DNA of 64,000 nt from Shewanella saliphila. GTDB taxonomy: Bacteria; Pseudomonadota; Gammaproteobacteria; Enterobacterales; Shewanellaceae. Position 1 is the first letter of the stretch. Each line of letters begins with the position of its first letter. The position numbers and the translations under genes were made by a program. Of this stretch, positions 45,662 to 55,653 are shown piece by piece. The notes beneath the pieces are model-generated. The model was not told the origin of the DNA. It ran no database searches and saw nothing but the letters and a program-made list of their open reading frames with translations. Location: positions 1 through 64,000 of the forward strand of contig NZ_BMQV01000009.1 in the NCBI RefSeq assembly GCF_014648295.1, written 5' to 3'.

Positions 45662-46855
45662 TTAGATAATACCCATTTCTTTACCAATGCGGGTAAAGGC
45701 GTCGATAGCATGATCGAGTTGCTCGCGAGTGTGTGCGGCAGACATTTGGGTGCGAATACGTGCTTGGCCTTTAGGTACCACAGGAAACGAGAAGCCAATG
45801 ACGTAGATATGTTCAGCAAGCAACTTGTTTGAAAAGTCACTGGCTAACTTCGCATCGCCAATCATAACCGGAATAATCGCATGGTCGGCGCCGCCCAATG
45901 TAAAGCCTGCTGCTGACATTTGCTCACGGAAATAACGGCTGTTTTCCCATACTGCTTCTCGTAAATCTTGGCCTGTTTTAAGCATTTCGAGTACGCGAAT
46001 TGAGGCGCTAACGATTGATGGCGCTAATGAGTTTGAAAACAGGTAAGGGCGCGAGCGTTGGCGTAGCCATTCAACCACTTCTTTTTTGGCCGCGGTAAAT
46101 CCACCTGACGCACCACCTAATGCTTTACCTAATGTACCGGTAATAATGTCTACACGGTCCATTACGTCGCAGTATTCATGGGTGCCTCGGCCGTTTTGAC
46201 CAATAAAGCCAACGGCATGTGAGTCATCTACCATCACCAATGCGCCGTACTTATCGGCAAGGTCGCACACACCTTTGAGGTTAGCGATCACGCCGTCCAT
46301 TGAGAATACACCGTCGGTGGCAATTAAAATATTGCGTGCACCGGCTGCTTGAGCAGCAATTAATTGTGTTTCAAGATCAGCCATGTCGTTGTTGGCATAA
46401 CGGAAACGTTTGGCTTTACATAAACGTACACCGTCAATGATTGAGGCGTGGTTTAACGCGTCAGACACAATCGCGTCATCGGCATCTAATAAGGTTTCGA
46501 ATAAACCGGCGTTAGCGTCAAAACATGAAGAATAAAGAATGGTGTCTTCCATGCCTAAAAACTCACTCAAGCTCGCTTCTAATTGCTTGTGAGTGTCTTG
46601 AGTGCCGCAAATAAAACGCACAGATGCCATACCAAAACCGTGGCTGTCTAAGCCTGCTTTGGCTGCCTGAATAAGTTCTGGGTGATTGGCTAGACCTAAA
46701 TAGTTGTTGGCGCAGAAGTTAATGACTTTTTCGTGATTAACTTCAATGGCTGTCTGTTGGGCTGAAGCAATAACGCGTTCACTTTTATATAAACCATCTG
46801 CTTTAACGTCAGCTATTTGTTGATTAATACGGTCGTAGAAAGAGGTAGATGCCAC
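45662..46855 (-). CDS. kbl: Glycine C-acetyltransferase (2-amino-3-ketobutyrate CoA ligase)
   Basis: Kbl cleaves 2-amino-3-ketobutyrate with CoA to glycine and acetyl-CoA. The 397-residue PLP enzyme has [18 protein letters not shown] and the PLP lysine in [15 protein letters not shown]. The GTG at 46855 ([11 protein letters not shown]) is chosen because AGGAG lies seven bases upstream, giving the length of E. coli Kbl; the frame upstream to 46909 is unlike the family. Operon with tdh. Confidence 0.97.
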   Translation of the reverse strand: MASTSFYDRINQQIADVKADGLYKSERVIASAQQTAIEVNHEKVINFCANNYLGLANHPELIQAAKAGLDSHGFGMASVRFICGTQDTHKQLEASLSEFLGMEDTILYSSCFDANAGLFETLLDADDAIVSDALNHASIIDGVRLCKAKRFRYANNDMADLETQLIAAQAAGARNILIATDGVFSMDGVIANLKGVCDLADKYGALVMVDDSHAVGFIGQNGRGTHEYCDVMDRVDIITGTLGKALGGASGGFTAAKKEVVEWLRQRSRPYLFSNSLAPSIVSASIRVLEMLKTGQDLREAVWENSRYFREQMSAAGFTLGGADHAIIPVMIGDAKLASDFSNKLLAEHIYVIGFSFPVVPKGQARIRTQMSAAHTREQLDHAIDAFTRIGKEMGII

Positions 46856-47192
46856 CTGTGTTCTCCTAAATATGGTTATTATGCTTATCCAAATCACGCA
46901 GTAAAACACCGCTGTAATTGATAGGGTGTTTTGGAGTTGCTGGCATTCTAACCTTTATTTTTGCCGCTCCACAGCGTTTTTTTTAGTCGTCAGACCAACA
47001 TGAATTAGATTAGGGGTAGTCGTTATTCACATTAAAAAAACTAATATAAAATATGTACGTTCAATGGATGTTGATTTGTGGATTTTGACACATAGAAATC
47101 CGCAAATACCTGAGCACAATTGTAGTCGAATATCTGCGGATTGAAAGACAGCGGTATACCTTTAAGTATGTCATTATCGCGTCAGCTTTTGA
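46856..47192. other. kbl leader and TetR gene 3' flank
   Basis: In the kbl leader, arms AAAACACC (46903-46910) and GGTGTTTT (46925-46932) form a hairpin about 50 bases before the start. Near the TetR gene, 12-pair arms at 47074-47085 and 47096-47107 form another hairpin without a T-run. I see no gene here. Confidence 0.45.
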
Positions 47193-47849
47193 TTACGCGG
47201 CTTGATGCCGCTCTTGGCTGGCGATATCGAGATAATGTTGCTCTAAACGGCTGAACGTTGCCGAAGATGCCGGTGTTTCGTAAGCCTGGAAAATCATCAG
47301 TACCCGTAATAAACCATCATATAAGGTGGCTTTAGTGATGCTTGATGTGCTTGATTGGGTTAACTGATAACTAATCCAAAAGCTGACCATCATTTTTATG
47401 GTGTCAGCAAGGGCGGTAATTTTATTATCGTCAACGTCGAGAAAGCCGTCTTTTTTTAATTTTCGTAAAATATCGCTTGAGCGTGTAAGCACTTGCTGTT
47501 GGGCATGTAAGTAGCGTTTTTTAAGTGCTTCGTCACGGCTTAAAATATCGGCTAAGTTGGCATACATAAAGCGGAACTGCCATAAGGTATAAAACATGGC
47601 ATCGAAGTAACCCATTAATAATTCGATGGTAATGGGTACATCGTCATAAGGCTTAAAGCCTGACTCTAAGTGATTTTCGTATTGGGCAAAAATCGAATTG
47701 ATAATGTCTTCTTTATTACGAAAATGATAGTACAAGTTTCCCGGGCTAATGCCTAAGTGAGCGGCGATATGGTTGGTAGTAATACTCCGTTCACCATGTT
47801 CATTAAACAGTTCTAAACTGGCAAAAACGATCTTGTCGCGCGTTTTCAT
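47193..47849 (-). CDS. TetR-family transcriptional regulator
   Basis: This 218-residue regulator has the TetR helix-turn-helix at residues 5-52 (RSITTNHIAAHLGISPGNLYYHFRNKEDII). A C-terminal domain of the TetR group often found in marine gammaproteobacteria follows. It is divergent from waaA, with 130 bp between the start codons, but no clear palindromic operator was found in the gap. Target genes and ligand are unknown. Confidence 0.88.
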   Translation of the reverse strand: MKTRDKIVFASLELFNEHGERSITTNHIAAHLGISPGNLYYHFRNKEDIINSIFAQYENHLESGFKPYDDVPITIELLMGYFDAMFYTLWQFRFMYANLADILSRDEALKKRYLHAQQQVLTRSSDILRKLKKDGFLDVDDNKITALADTIKMMVSFWISYQLTQSSTSSITKATLYDGLLRVLMIFQAYETPASSATFSRLEQHYLDIASQERHQAA

Positions 47850-47979
47850 ATGATTTCCATATTCATTTCTAGCTTAGGATTTTGGCTTATACAGCAATAA
47901 CATTTCATTAAGCCGACTCAATATGATTATGTTAACATTGTGCTTATCTGACAAGCAAAAATCGATGACTCTTCTTAAC

Positions 47980-49242
47980 ATGAACCGTGCCCTATATTCT
48001 TTATTTTTGTATCTTTTACTGCCTCTGGTCGTAATGTATTTGGTTTTTAGAGCGATTAAGAGTCCTGATTACCGTCGTCGTTGGTCTGAACGTTTTGGTT
48101 TTGCGAAACTACAGCGTACCGATGTATTGATCCACAGTGTATCGATGGGTGAAACCCTGGCGGCCGTGCCACTGATAAAACAACTTATGGCGCAGAATCC
48201 GCAATATACATTTACCGTCACCACGACCAGCCCAACCGGCTCCGCTGAAGTCATAAAAGCATTGGGTGATAAGGTGCAGCATTGTTATCTGCCTTTTGAC
48301 TTTGCCTATGCGGTTAAACGTTTTTTACGCCAAACACAGCCCAAACATTTTATTATTATGGAAACTGAGTTGTGGCCTAACTTGCTGCATTTTGCCAAAC
48401 AGCAGGGGGCAACAATGGTGTTAGCCAATGCTCGCTTGTCGCAAAAGTCAGCTGACAAATATGCTAAAAAACGCCGTTTATCAACGCCGATGCTAAAACT
48501 ACTCTCGTTGGTATTAGTGCAAACTCAAGCCGAAGCTGAACGCTTTATTGCCTTAGGTGTTGAACCACAAAAAATTAAAGTCTGTGGCAGCCTTAAATTT
48601 GATCTCACTATTGACCCCAATAAAAAACAGCAGGCATTGCAAATGCGCAGTCAATGGCAGCGAAGCGACACTCCCATTTGGGTTGCTGGCAGTGTTCATC
48701 CTGGCGAGTTTGCTGCGATATTAGCGGCGCATAAGCAGCTGTTAGTGAGCTTTCCTAATGCATTATTGATTATGGCACCTCGTCATCCAGAACAATTTAA
48801 TTTAGCGGCCATTACCATTACTCAAGCCGGTTTTAAGTTGGCCCGTCGGAGCATGAATGATGACGTCAGTATTGATACCCAAGTGTTACTCGGCGATACC
48901 ATGGGGGAATTATTAATGCTCTATGGCGCAGCCGATCAGGCTTTTGTGGGGGGCACATTAATTGAGGGGGGTGGGCATAATCCGCTCGAACCCGCAGCAA
49001 TGGGCTTACCTGTATACGTTGGCCCTAATCATTGGAATTTTGCTGAAATTACCGAGTTACTTGCCAATGCTGGTGGATTGCAGTGTGTTGCCGGTGCTGA
49101 GGAGCTTGCTGCGTTATTAGCAGCTAAGTGGTGTAACCCTGCTGAGTATCAACAAGCATCAGATGCCGCATTAGCTGTGGTAAGTCAAAACCGTGGTGCG
49201 TTAACGAAGCAATTTTCGTTTATTGATTCGTTGATGGCGTAA
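47980..49242 (+). CDS. waaA: 3-deoxy-D-manno-octulosonic acid transferase (Kdo transferase)
   Basis: WaaA adds Kdo to lipid A precursor on the cytoplasmic face of the inner membrane. The 420-residue protein starts MNRALYSLFLYLLLPLV, its single membrane anchor. The conserved DYRRRWSERFG and HSVSMGE motifs follow, and the GT-B C-terminal half contains GGHNPLEPAAMGLPVYVGP. The start at 47980 is chosen by family comparison; upstream in-frame starts at 47965 and 47923 add unrelated sequence. Confidence 0.95.
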   Translation: MNRALYSLFLYLLLPLVVMYLVFRAIKSPDYRRRWSERFGFAKLQRTDVLIHSVSMGETLAAVPLIKQLMAQNPQYTFTVTTTSPTGSAEVIKALGDKVQHCYLPFDFAYAVKRFLRQTQPKHFIIMETELWPNLLHFAKQQGATMVLANARLSQKSADKYAKKRRLSTPMLKLLSLVLVQTQAEAERFIALGVEPQKIKVCGSLKFDLTIDPNKKQQALQMRSQWQRSDTPIWVAGSVHPGEFAAILAAHKQLLVSFPNALLIMAPRHPEQFNLAAITITQAGFKLARRSMNDDVSIDTQVLLGDTMGELLMLYGAADQAFVGGTLIEGGGHNPLEPAAMGLPVYVGPNHWNFAEITELLANAGGLQCVAGAEELAALLAAKWCNPAEYQQASDAALAVVSQNRGALTKQFSFIDSLMA

Positions 49243-49247
49243 TCTAC

Positions 49248-49967
49248 TTATATTGCGTTTACGCTTCGATAACCCTCAATCAACTGCTGCCAACATTGCT
49301 GTGAAAACGCAAGGCTTGGCAGTTTTGTTTGTTCTTTATTAAACGAACGTAATAACCGGTCTAGATTGGCTTGTTGCCAACCTTTATCTGGTTGACGTAT
49401 CTCTCCGCGGTCAAAGTCGATTAAATAAAAACGCTCGTGGGCTAATAAAATATTTTTGGCATTAAGGTCGGCATGATACACGCCACGTAGGTGAAATTTA
49501 GCAATCGTTTGGCCAAGTGCATACCATTGTTGCTCATTCATAGGTTGTTGGCTTAAATAGGCGACTAAATCTTTTGCGCCAGCAACATGCTCAATAATAA
49601 TGTCGGCGTTGTAGCATAAACCTGAACGTGCAACATGGGCTGCGATGGGCCTAGGTACCGCAAAGCCTTCTTGGTGCAGCGTTTCAAGAATGGCTAACTC
49701 TGCCATTGCACGGGTGTGTTTAAGGCCTGTGTATAAATAACTGTCGCGATTAAATTTTCCGATGAGACCACCGCGCCAATAATGGCGTAGCACCCAGGTT
49801 TGCGCTGTGTCCGCTTTAACAAACCAGGTGGTGTAGCGCCCTTTAGACTGGCCTACAACTGCGGCTTTGGCTTGCCAAACATCCACAGAGAAATCTTGCG
49901 GCGTTAGAGTAGCTGCACTGGGTTCACACCAGGCGATATGGCCTTGTTGGGTAGTTTTTATTTGCAT
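49248..49967 (-). CDS. kdkA: 3-deoxy-D-manno-octulosonic acid kinase
   Basis: KdkA phosphorylates the 4-position of Kdo in organisms that carry a single phosphorylated Kdo, such as Haemophilus, Vibrio and Shewanella. The 239-residue kinase has WVLRHYWRGG near the nucleotide-binding lobe, the catalytic loop GVYHADLNAKNILL and the metal motif LIDFDRGEIR. It converges on waaA with five bases between the stops. Its presence predicts a single Kdo residue with phosphate in the LPS inner core. Confidence 0.95.
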   Translation of the reverse strand: MQIKTTQQGHIAWCEPSAATLTPQDFSVDVWQAKAAVVGQSKGRYTTWFVKADTAQTWVLRHYWRGGLIGKFNRDSYLYTGLKHTRAMAELAILETLHQEGFAVPRPIAAHVARSGLCYNADIIIEHVAGAKDLVAYLSQQPMNEQQWYALGQTIAKFHLRGVYHADLNAKNILLAHERFYLIDFDRGEIRQPDKGWQQANLDRLLRSFNKEQTKLPSLAFSQQCWQQLIEGYRSVNAI

Positions 49968-50076
49968 CTAATTATCAAATAGCACGGGCTTGATTGTGGA
50001 TCGAAATAACATTATACCTTAAGATCACTCACTTGCATTCCTTCCATCTTTTTCACTGACGCATATTGGATATTCA

Positions 50077-51111
50077 ATGAAAGCTGACTTTAGTTCGATA
50101 CGTTCATTATGTTTACTGCGTTTGTCAGCCATTGGCGATGTGTGTCACGCAGTGGCAATGGTTCAAGCTATCCAAAAGCAATATCCAGACTTAGCTATTA
50201 CGTGGGTTATTGGTAAGGTTGAGTATCAATTACTTAAGCATTTACCCGGCATTAAGTTTGTTATTTTTGATAAATCTAAAGGCTGGCGCAGTTATGCTCA
50301 GCTACGTAGTGATTTAACAGACCAACATTTTGATGTGCTGTTGCATATGCAAGTGGCATTGCGAGCGACAATAGCGTCATTGATGATTAAGGCGCGTATT
50401 AGAGTCGGATTTGATAAAGCGCGAGCCAAAGAAGGTCAATGGTTGGTGACCAATCATGCTGTTGAACCTATCGCTGAGCCACATGTGTTAGATGGCTTTA
50501 TGGGCTTTGCTAAAGCCATTGGTGTGACGGATTTAACCCCAAGTTGGCATATTCCTGTGCCACAAACCGATACTGACTTTGCTACTCAGCTTATAGGTGA
50601 TGATAAGGTGTTAGTGATTTGCGCTGCTGCCAGTAAAGCGGAGCGAAACTGGTTACCTGAGCGTTATGCTGCTGTAGCCGACTACGCAATATCGCAAGGC
50701 TATAAGGTGATGTTATGTGGTGGACCTACCGCGCTTGAGAAAAATTTAGCTGATGTTATTCAATCTCATAGTCAGCACGCTTTCGACAATCAAGTGGGTA
50801 AAACAACCTTAACCCAATTATTAGCTGTGTTAAAACAAGCAAGCTTGGTGCTAGCTCCTGATACCGGCCCATTACACATGGCGGTCACTCAAGGAACACC
50901 TGTAATTGGTTTATATGCTCATTCTAACCCTGGTCGCACTGGGCCTTATCACTCTCGCCAATACACTGTGAGTGTTTACCCACAAGTTATCGCCAAGCAG
51001 TTTTCTGCTGAGGTTAAATGGGGGACTCGCGCTAAAGGTGAACATTTAATGGCGATGATAGAAACAGAGGCTGTAATACGGAGCATGAAAAAGTTAATGG
51101 ATTCGCAGTAA
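50077..51111 (+). CDS. Glycosyltransferase family 9 (heptosyltransferase-like)
   Basis: This 344-residue enzyme resembles ADP-heptose:LPS heptosyltransferases. It shows LCLLRLSAIGDVCHAVAMVQAI at the N terminus, KARIRVGFDKARAKEGQ, and the donor-site motif VLAPDTGPLHMAVTQGTPVIGLY near residue 265. It lies beside waaA and kdkA, so inner-core heptose transfer is the likely role. Which heptose position it serves is not evident. It is divergent from kdkA and is closed by its own terminator. Confidence 0.9.
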   Translation: MKADFSSIRSLCLLRLSAIGDVCHAVAMVQAIQKQYPDLAITWVIGKVEYQLLKHLPGIKFVIFDKSKGWRSYAQLRSDLTDQHFDVLLHMQVALRATIASLMIKARIRVGFDKARAKEGQWLVTNHAVEPIAEPHVLDGFMGFAKAIGVTDLTPSWHIPVPQTDTDFATQLIGDDKVLVICAAASKAERNWLPERYAAVADYAISQGYKVMLCGGPTALEKNLADVIQSHSQHAFDNQVGKTTLTQLLAVLKQASLVLAPDTGPLHMAVTQGTPVIGLYAHSNPGRTGPYHSRQYTVSVYPQVIAKQFSAEVKWGTRAKGEHLMAMIETEAVIRSMKKLMDSQ

Positions 51112-51142
51112 CTAAAAGATAACTAACTTGTGCTACTCAGAT

Positions 51143-51189
51143 ATTACTCGTTTACGACTCATGAGTTGCAAACGAGTAATGTCTTTTTT
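51143..51189 (+). terminator. Terminator of the family 9 glycosyltransferase gene
   Basis: Eleven-base perfect arms at 51143-51153 and 51170-51180 with a 16-base loop are followed by a T-run. Confidence 0.85.
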
Positions 51190-51214
51190 GTCTTAGGTTA
51201 ATTTATTTTTCAGC

Positions 51215-52072
51215 TTACTTAGGCGTAATATTAAGCTTTTGTTTTAACACGGTTGAACTTACATTTGGGGTATAGTCAAAGTAGACCATCTCACAACTCA
51301 CTTTTGGGTATTTCCCTTTCCAGTCAGACCCTACCGAGATCGCATCAATTTGATACTCATCCACAACTTTTTGTTTGTCTTTGTCAATTTGAGGGATCAC
51401 TTCGTCAACGTATCGATTCGCTTCTAAAATCGAAATACGCTCTTCAAATGGAATGATAGGTGGACGGCCTTTTGATTGCTCAATGAGTTCATCTGTCGAC
51501 ACACCTACAATCAGGTAGTCGCATAATGCCTTGGTGCTTTTTAGAATATTTAAATGCCCCTGATGGAATATATCAAAACAACCTGAGGTATACATGCGGC
51601 GATACATTTTGTTTGATGCGGGTTTATTTGAAGGTTCTAATGCAGCAAAGTCACTTTTTAGGGTTTTTAATAGTTCGGCTTTAAAGATAGCGTCGAGCTG
51701 TAACTCATCAACTAAGCTTGGTGCTTTAGGCCATTGATTGTCGCTAAATTCTTTACCGCAAAATTCAGTAGCAAATTCGTATCGCGGGATAATATGGAAA
51801 TGCACAGCAGGATCAACCATCATCAACATAAGGTAGTTGACTTTGTGGCAGTCAAACCTGTGATTTAGCACATTCTCTACATCGGAAATAATTTGTTTTT
51901 GTTCATTCGCCGCTTCGCTTGAAATGCCTGAGTATTGATGGACATTTTCTTTACACACTAACACCATTGAACCAAGAGTGGGTTGATCAGGTCTGAGTAA
52001 CAAATACCAGTGCTGATATGACTTAATTAAGCTTTGTGGGTAATCAAATTTTCGTAAAGTAGATTGTGGCAT
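51215..52072 (-). CDS. HIT domain fused to a glycerol-3-phosphate cytidylyltransferase-like domain
   Basis: This 285-residue protein joins two domains. Residues 1-115 form a histidine-triad fold with HFHIIPRY (histidines 91 and 93); the first of the three usual histidines is alanine 89, but the catalytic middle one remains. Residues 157-285 are a TagD-like cytidylyltransferase with TSGCFDIFHQGH (ATP/CTP motif at 164-173), RISILEANRYVDEV and the C-terminal YTPNVSSTVLK. It should make a CDP-activated alcohol, such as CDP-glycerol, from a phosphorylated alcohol and CTP. The divergent next gene encodes a matching CDP-glycerol phosphotransferase. The role of the HIT domain is unknown. Confidence 0.85.
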   Translation of the reverse strand: MPQSTLRKFDYPQSLIKSYQHWYLLLRPDQPTLGSMVLVCKENVHQYSGISSEAANEQKQIISDVENVLNHRFDCHKVNYLMLMMVDPAVHFHIIPRYEFATEFCGKEFSDNQWPKAPSLVDELQLDAIFKAELLKTLKSDFAALEPSNKPASNKMYRRMYTSGCFDIFHQGHLNILKSTKALCDYLIVGVSTDELIEQSKGRPPIIPFEERISILEANRYVDEVIPQIDKDKQKVVDEYQIDAISVGSDWKGKYPKVSCEMVYFDYTPNVSSTVLKQKLNITPK

Positions 52073-52298
52073 GATAGGGCTTTATTGTTCAAAAATTTGC
52101 TTATATCTTAAGTTATCAGAATCTATGAGTCTATCTCAGCATGGGGATCTAAGCGTTTTCGTAGGATTTTATCGTTTATGACTATTTAAAGATGGCGTCA
52201 TCAGTGACTTTAACAGAGATAACAATTTGTTGTTATAATCAATTTTTGGCTGTACAGCTGCAGCTATTTTCCGATCTATCAAAGATTAAGAGAGTATT

Positions 52299-53372
52299 AT
52301 GTTTATCGTTTTCGATACATTAAATGTGTACTACATTCCGCAGTACATGCCAGTTATTCAAGAGTTAACGCTTCGGGGACACACAGTAAAATTAGTGTGT
52401 TATAGCAGTAAAAATGACCAAGAAGCTCTGGCTAAAACATTTGATGATGTCGGGGTCGAGTGTCTTTGGGTCACTGATACTCAAGAAGCTGAACAAGTCT
52501 ATTTAACGATAAAACCGGATTGGATATTTTTTGGTAATCAATTTCCACATTTAGATTCAGTACATCAATACTCTAAAACGGCTCAATTAGGCCATGGTGT
52601 CGGCCCTAAGCCTTCGTATTACCATAAATCTATTACGCCAATGACAGTGAGATTTATTGAAGGCTCGCTGCGTTTAGCAAAAATCAAACAGTATTATCCA
52701 AATGATAATTTTGTAGAAGTGGGTTTTTGTAAGCTTGACCCATTATTTAAACATCAAGATTTGGGCTTAGATTTAACCGCTTTAGGCTTAGATACCAGCA
52801 AAAAAACCATTTTATACGCGCCGACGTTTAATCCAAGCTCTTTAGAGTGCTTCCCTGATGATTGGCCCAATGATTTTAAAGAATATAATATCTTAATTAA
52901 GCCTCACTCATTAACTCAAGTGAGGAAGCAGTATGCAAATCAACGGGCTAAATTAGCTAAGTGGTCAACCTATCCAAACGTTTATGTTGCCAATGAAAAC
53001 GACATTTCTTTGCTCCCTTTTATTCAGCATGCCGATATTTTATTAAGCGAAGCGTCGAGTACATTGTTTGAATTTGCTGCCGTAGATAGACCTGTGATTG
53101 TGTGTAACTTTTTCAAATTGAAATGGTCTTATCGAGGTATCTTCAAGTATCGTTTTGAGCAGCGTTTTGGTAAAGATAATGTGTTGTATAGTGATATAGG
53201 GCTACATGTAGAGAAGTATAAATCGCTAATCAAAGCGATTCCTGAACAGTTAGCGAACCCACAGGCTTATCAAGCCAATAGACAGCGATATACTCAGGAG
53301 CACATAGGGCCAACTGATGGCTTAGCATCGGTGAGAATCGTGGATTATATTGAGGCATACGATAAGGCTTAA
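52299..53372 (+). CDS. CDP-glycerol glycerophosphotransferase-like protein
   Basis: This 357-residue protein looks like the TagB/TagF (Glyphos_transf) family, which moves glycerol phosphate from CDP-glycerol to a glycan or polymer. Recognisable parts are ILYAPTFNPSS, NILIKPHSLTQ, and the late LLSEASSTLFEFAAVDRPVIVCNF, which carries the catalytic-domain signature. It lacks membrane helices and should act at the cytoplasmic face. It is divergent from the cytidylyltransferase fusion and sits between LPS-core genes and yjbEFGH. A terminator shared with yjbH follows. Confidence 0.85.
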   Translation: MFIVFDTLNVYYIPQYMPVIQELTLRGHTVKLVCYSSKNDQEALAKTFDDVGVECLWVTDTQEAEQVYLTIKPDWIFFGNQFPHLDSVHQYSKTAQLGHGVGPKPSYYHKSITPMTVRFIEGSLRLAKIKQYYPNDNFVEVGFCKLDPLFKHQDLGLDLTALGLDTSKKTILYAPTFNPSSLECFPDDWPNDFKEYNILIKPHSLTQVRKQYANQRAKLAKWSTYPNVYVANENDISLLPFIQHADILLSEASSTLFEFAAVDRPVIVCNFFKLKWSYRGIFKYRFEQRFGKDNVLYSDIGLHVEKYKSLIKAIPEQLANPQAYQANRQRYTQEHIGPTDGLASVRIVDYIEAYDKA

Positions 53373-53405
53373 GTGTTGCAGGTCATCGGGTGATTAACAA
53401 AAGAT

Positions 53406-53441
53406 AAAAAAAGGCAGAACGTAAAAGTTCTGCCTTTTTTT
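53406..53441. terminator. Bidirectional terminator between the glycerophosphotransferase gene and yjbH
   Basis: Perfect arms of up to 15 bases at 53406-53420 and 53427-53441 with long A and T flanks serve both convergent genes. Confidence 0.95.
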
Positions 53442-53461
53442 ATTGTGAGTGTAAATGTTGG

Positions 53462-55651
53462 TTATTTCACGGTGCTAGGTTTGTTCAACCAAGGCGCTCG
53501 GGCATCCGTACCATCATAGAGCTCAAACTTGCGGCCGAGTTTCTGGCCGCCATCTCGTGTTAATGGTTGCCATGCTAGGCTGCCACGGTTTGATACTGGC
53601 GTGGGTAAGATTGCATCGAAAGGAATTGAAATATAAAACCCTTTGGTAAAACTACCCTCACCAAATTCTTCTGCAGATAAATCGGTTTTAGATGCAAAGG
53701 CACCCACTATAACGCCGCTGTCAAACTGTTTAGAAAAGTCCACGGTAAAACCGCGGTCTTCGGCTAAATACTGGCCATAACTGACTTTAAGTAATACATC
53801 TTCAAACCAGTTTGGTTGATAATAGACACTTGCATGACCGGTAAATGCGCCGGTTTGAGCACGATAGTAACGTCCCGAGTCGGCATCATAGTTAATTTCA
53901 TTTTCGAAAAAACCGAGTATGTTGTCAGGATCGCGCTGTTTGACATAGTTTGCGTCAATACCAAAAGCCCACTCGCTGTCTAATGGGCGATAAAGTACCT
54001 CAGCCCCCACACCGCCAAACATCATTTCGAGATAACCGGCATAGGCCTGAGCATAAATATTCTCACTTAACTTATCTAGCCAAGTTAGTTGCAAGTTATC
54101 CACTCGTACAGGTGTGTCTGATACATATTGTCTCACTAAGGTTCTAACACGCTTAAGGTCCGTACCATCGGGCGGCGTTTCGTATTTAAATTCATCATAG
54201 TTATCGAATAAATTGATATAAATAGAGCTGCTGATTTCAATATTGTCGGTAAGCCAACGGCTTGCTGAGCCATTGATACCAAAATTAAACAGATAGAAGT
54301 TTTCAGAGCCACCAAAAGACTGAGCTAATTTGGGCGCAAAACCATAACTCCACTTATTTGGCGTTTCCCAATCAGCTATTTCGGTAGGCATTACAGGTTC
54401 TACAATGGTGGTGCTATCTTCAATATTAGCGCCAATATATTCATGTTGTAATGCACTTTTGAATTGCTTAGCATCAATATGAGTTTCGGTGGTCGGTAGA
54501 TGGCCCACTTCTTCAATAATCTTGAAGGTACTCGCTTGCGGGAATTGATTGGCTAAAATCCGCCCTGCGCGATCATGAGCATGCTTTCGGTCGCGATATT
54601 TAGTTTGGGTAGCAACGACAGTAACTTCATCATTTTTGATGTAAATCTTGGCCCCTTTATAGCCCGCATCAAAGGCTAATTGCTTATTGAGTTCAGGTAA
54701 ATCAACTTTGCGATCAGCAAGGTCTGGCTTCTCTTCAATGGTTTGCTTTGGTGATTCGCGCCAATCTGATTTTAATTTATTAAAGTTTGTCGATAAGCTA
54801 AACCCTAGTGTGACGGTATTGCCACGCTCGTAACTTAATCTCAAGTCGCCCCAATTACTAACTCGATACAATAAACCGAAATTAAAAGGACTGCTTTGTG
54901 TTAACTCATTACCAGTGCGCAGTGCGGCAAAGTCAGATTGATAGTCATTACCATCATACTCCGCTTTTAAGCGTAATGGTGCCCAGGGGGTTTGGTATTC
55001 AATACCAGCAAAAACGGCGCCACAGCCTTTAAACCAACGCTCAAAATCAACATCGCCACCCGTACCTTTATAACCAGTGTTACGATTACAATCTACTGAT
55101 GTTGCTTTGTCTGAGTCACTAAAATTACCGCGATTACCTATGTAACCCCATGCAAATCCAACCGTGGCATCAAATGGGCCAAAACCTTTGGTCATGGCGA
55201 TATATTCGCTATCAAATAAGCCTGTTCCGCCAATATCTCTTACACCGATAGAGGTTTCTGGGATCCAATAGCTTTCTTCCAATAAGCGTAATTTAACGTC
55301 GATACCTTTATCTGTGTAATAGGTATCACCACTGAAGCTGGGATCATTACTGTAGAGTACGTCAGGGACTTGAGTGTAGCGTATGGTGGTTTCTAGCCAT
55401 GGGAATAATTGCAATGACATTGCAGCGTGGTAATAATCTTCATTGAAGGTTGCACTGACATTATATTCACCTTCAGGCGCCATTCGGCCCGTCGGCATTT
55501 GAATGAGACCCACACCACCAAAATCATATTGTGAAGGTGTCAGCTTTGGCGTTGATAGTTCATCGCTGTGCGCTGCAGCGCTGATAGCAATTCCGCTTAC
55601 CATGAATGAAATGGCAAAAACAGAAAAGGCAGTTTGTTTTGCTTGATTCAT
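53462..55651 (-). CDS. yjbH: YjbH/GfcD-like outer-membrane exopolysaccharide protein
   Basis: This 729-residue exported protein belongs to the YjbH group. It has a signal peptide (FAISFMVSGIAISAAAHS). A beta-strand-rich barrel begins PSQYDFGGVGLIQMPTGRMAPEGEY and includes MAMTKGFGPFDATVGFAWGY-like strands, and a second barrel-like half covers about residues 420-720. It is predicted to lie in the outer membrane and take part in export of a surface polysaccharide. The ATG at 55651 lies 2 bp after the yjbG stop; a TTG five codons earlier is possible. Confidence 0.9.
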   Translation of the reverse strand: MNQAKQTAFSVFAISFMVSGIAISAAAHSDELSTPKLTPSQYDFGGVGLIQMPTGRMAPEGEYNVSATFNEDYYHAAMSLQLFPWLETTIRYTQVPDVLYSNDPSFSGDTYYTDKGIDVKLRLLEESYWIPETSIGVRDIGGTGLFDSEYIAMTKGFGPFDATVGFAWGYIGNRGNFSDSDKATSVDCNRNTGYKGTGGDVDFERWFKGCGAVFAGIEYQTPWAPLRLKAEYDGNDYQSDFAALRTGNELTQSSPFNFGLLYRVSNWGDLRLSYERGNTVTLGFSLSTNFNKLKSDWRESPKQTIEEKPDLADRKVDLPELNKQLAFDAGYKGAKIYIKNDEVTVVATQTKYRDRKHAHDRAGRILANQFPQASTFKIIEEVGHLPTTETHIDAKQFKSALQHEYIGANIEDSTTIVEPVMPTEIADWETPNKWSYGFAPKLAQSFGGSENFYLFNFGINGSASRWLTDNIEISSSIYINLFDNYDEFKYETPPDGTDLKRVRTLVRQYVSDTPVRVDNLQLTWLDKLSENIYAQAYAGYLEMMFGGVGAEVLYRPLDSEWAFGIDANYVKQRDPDNILGFFENEINYDADSGRYYRAQTGAFTGHASVYYQPNWFEDVLLKVSYGQYLAEDRGFTVDFSKQFDSGVIVGAFASKTDLSAEEFGEGSFTKGFYISIPFDAILPTPVSNRGSLAWQPLTRDGGQKLGRKFELYDGTDARAPWLNKPSTVK

Positions 55652-55653
55652 GG

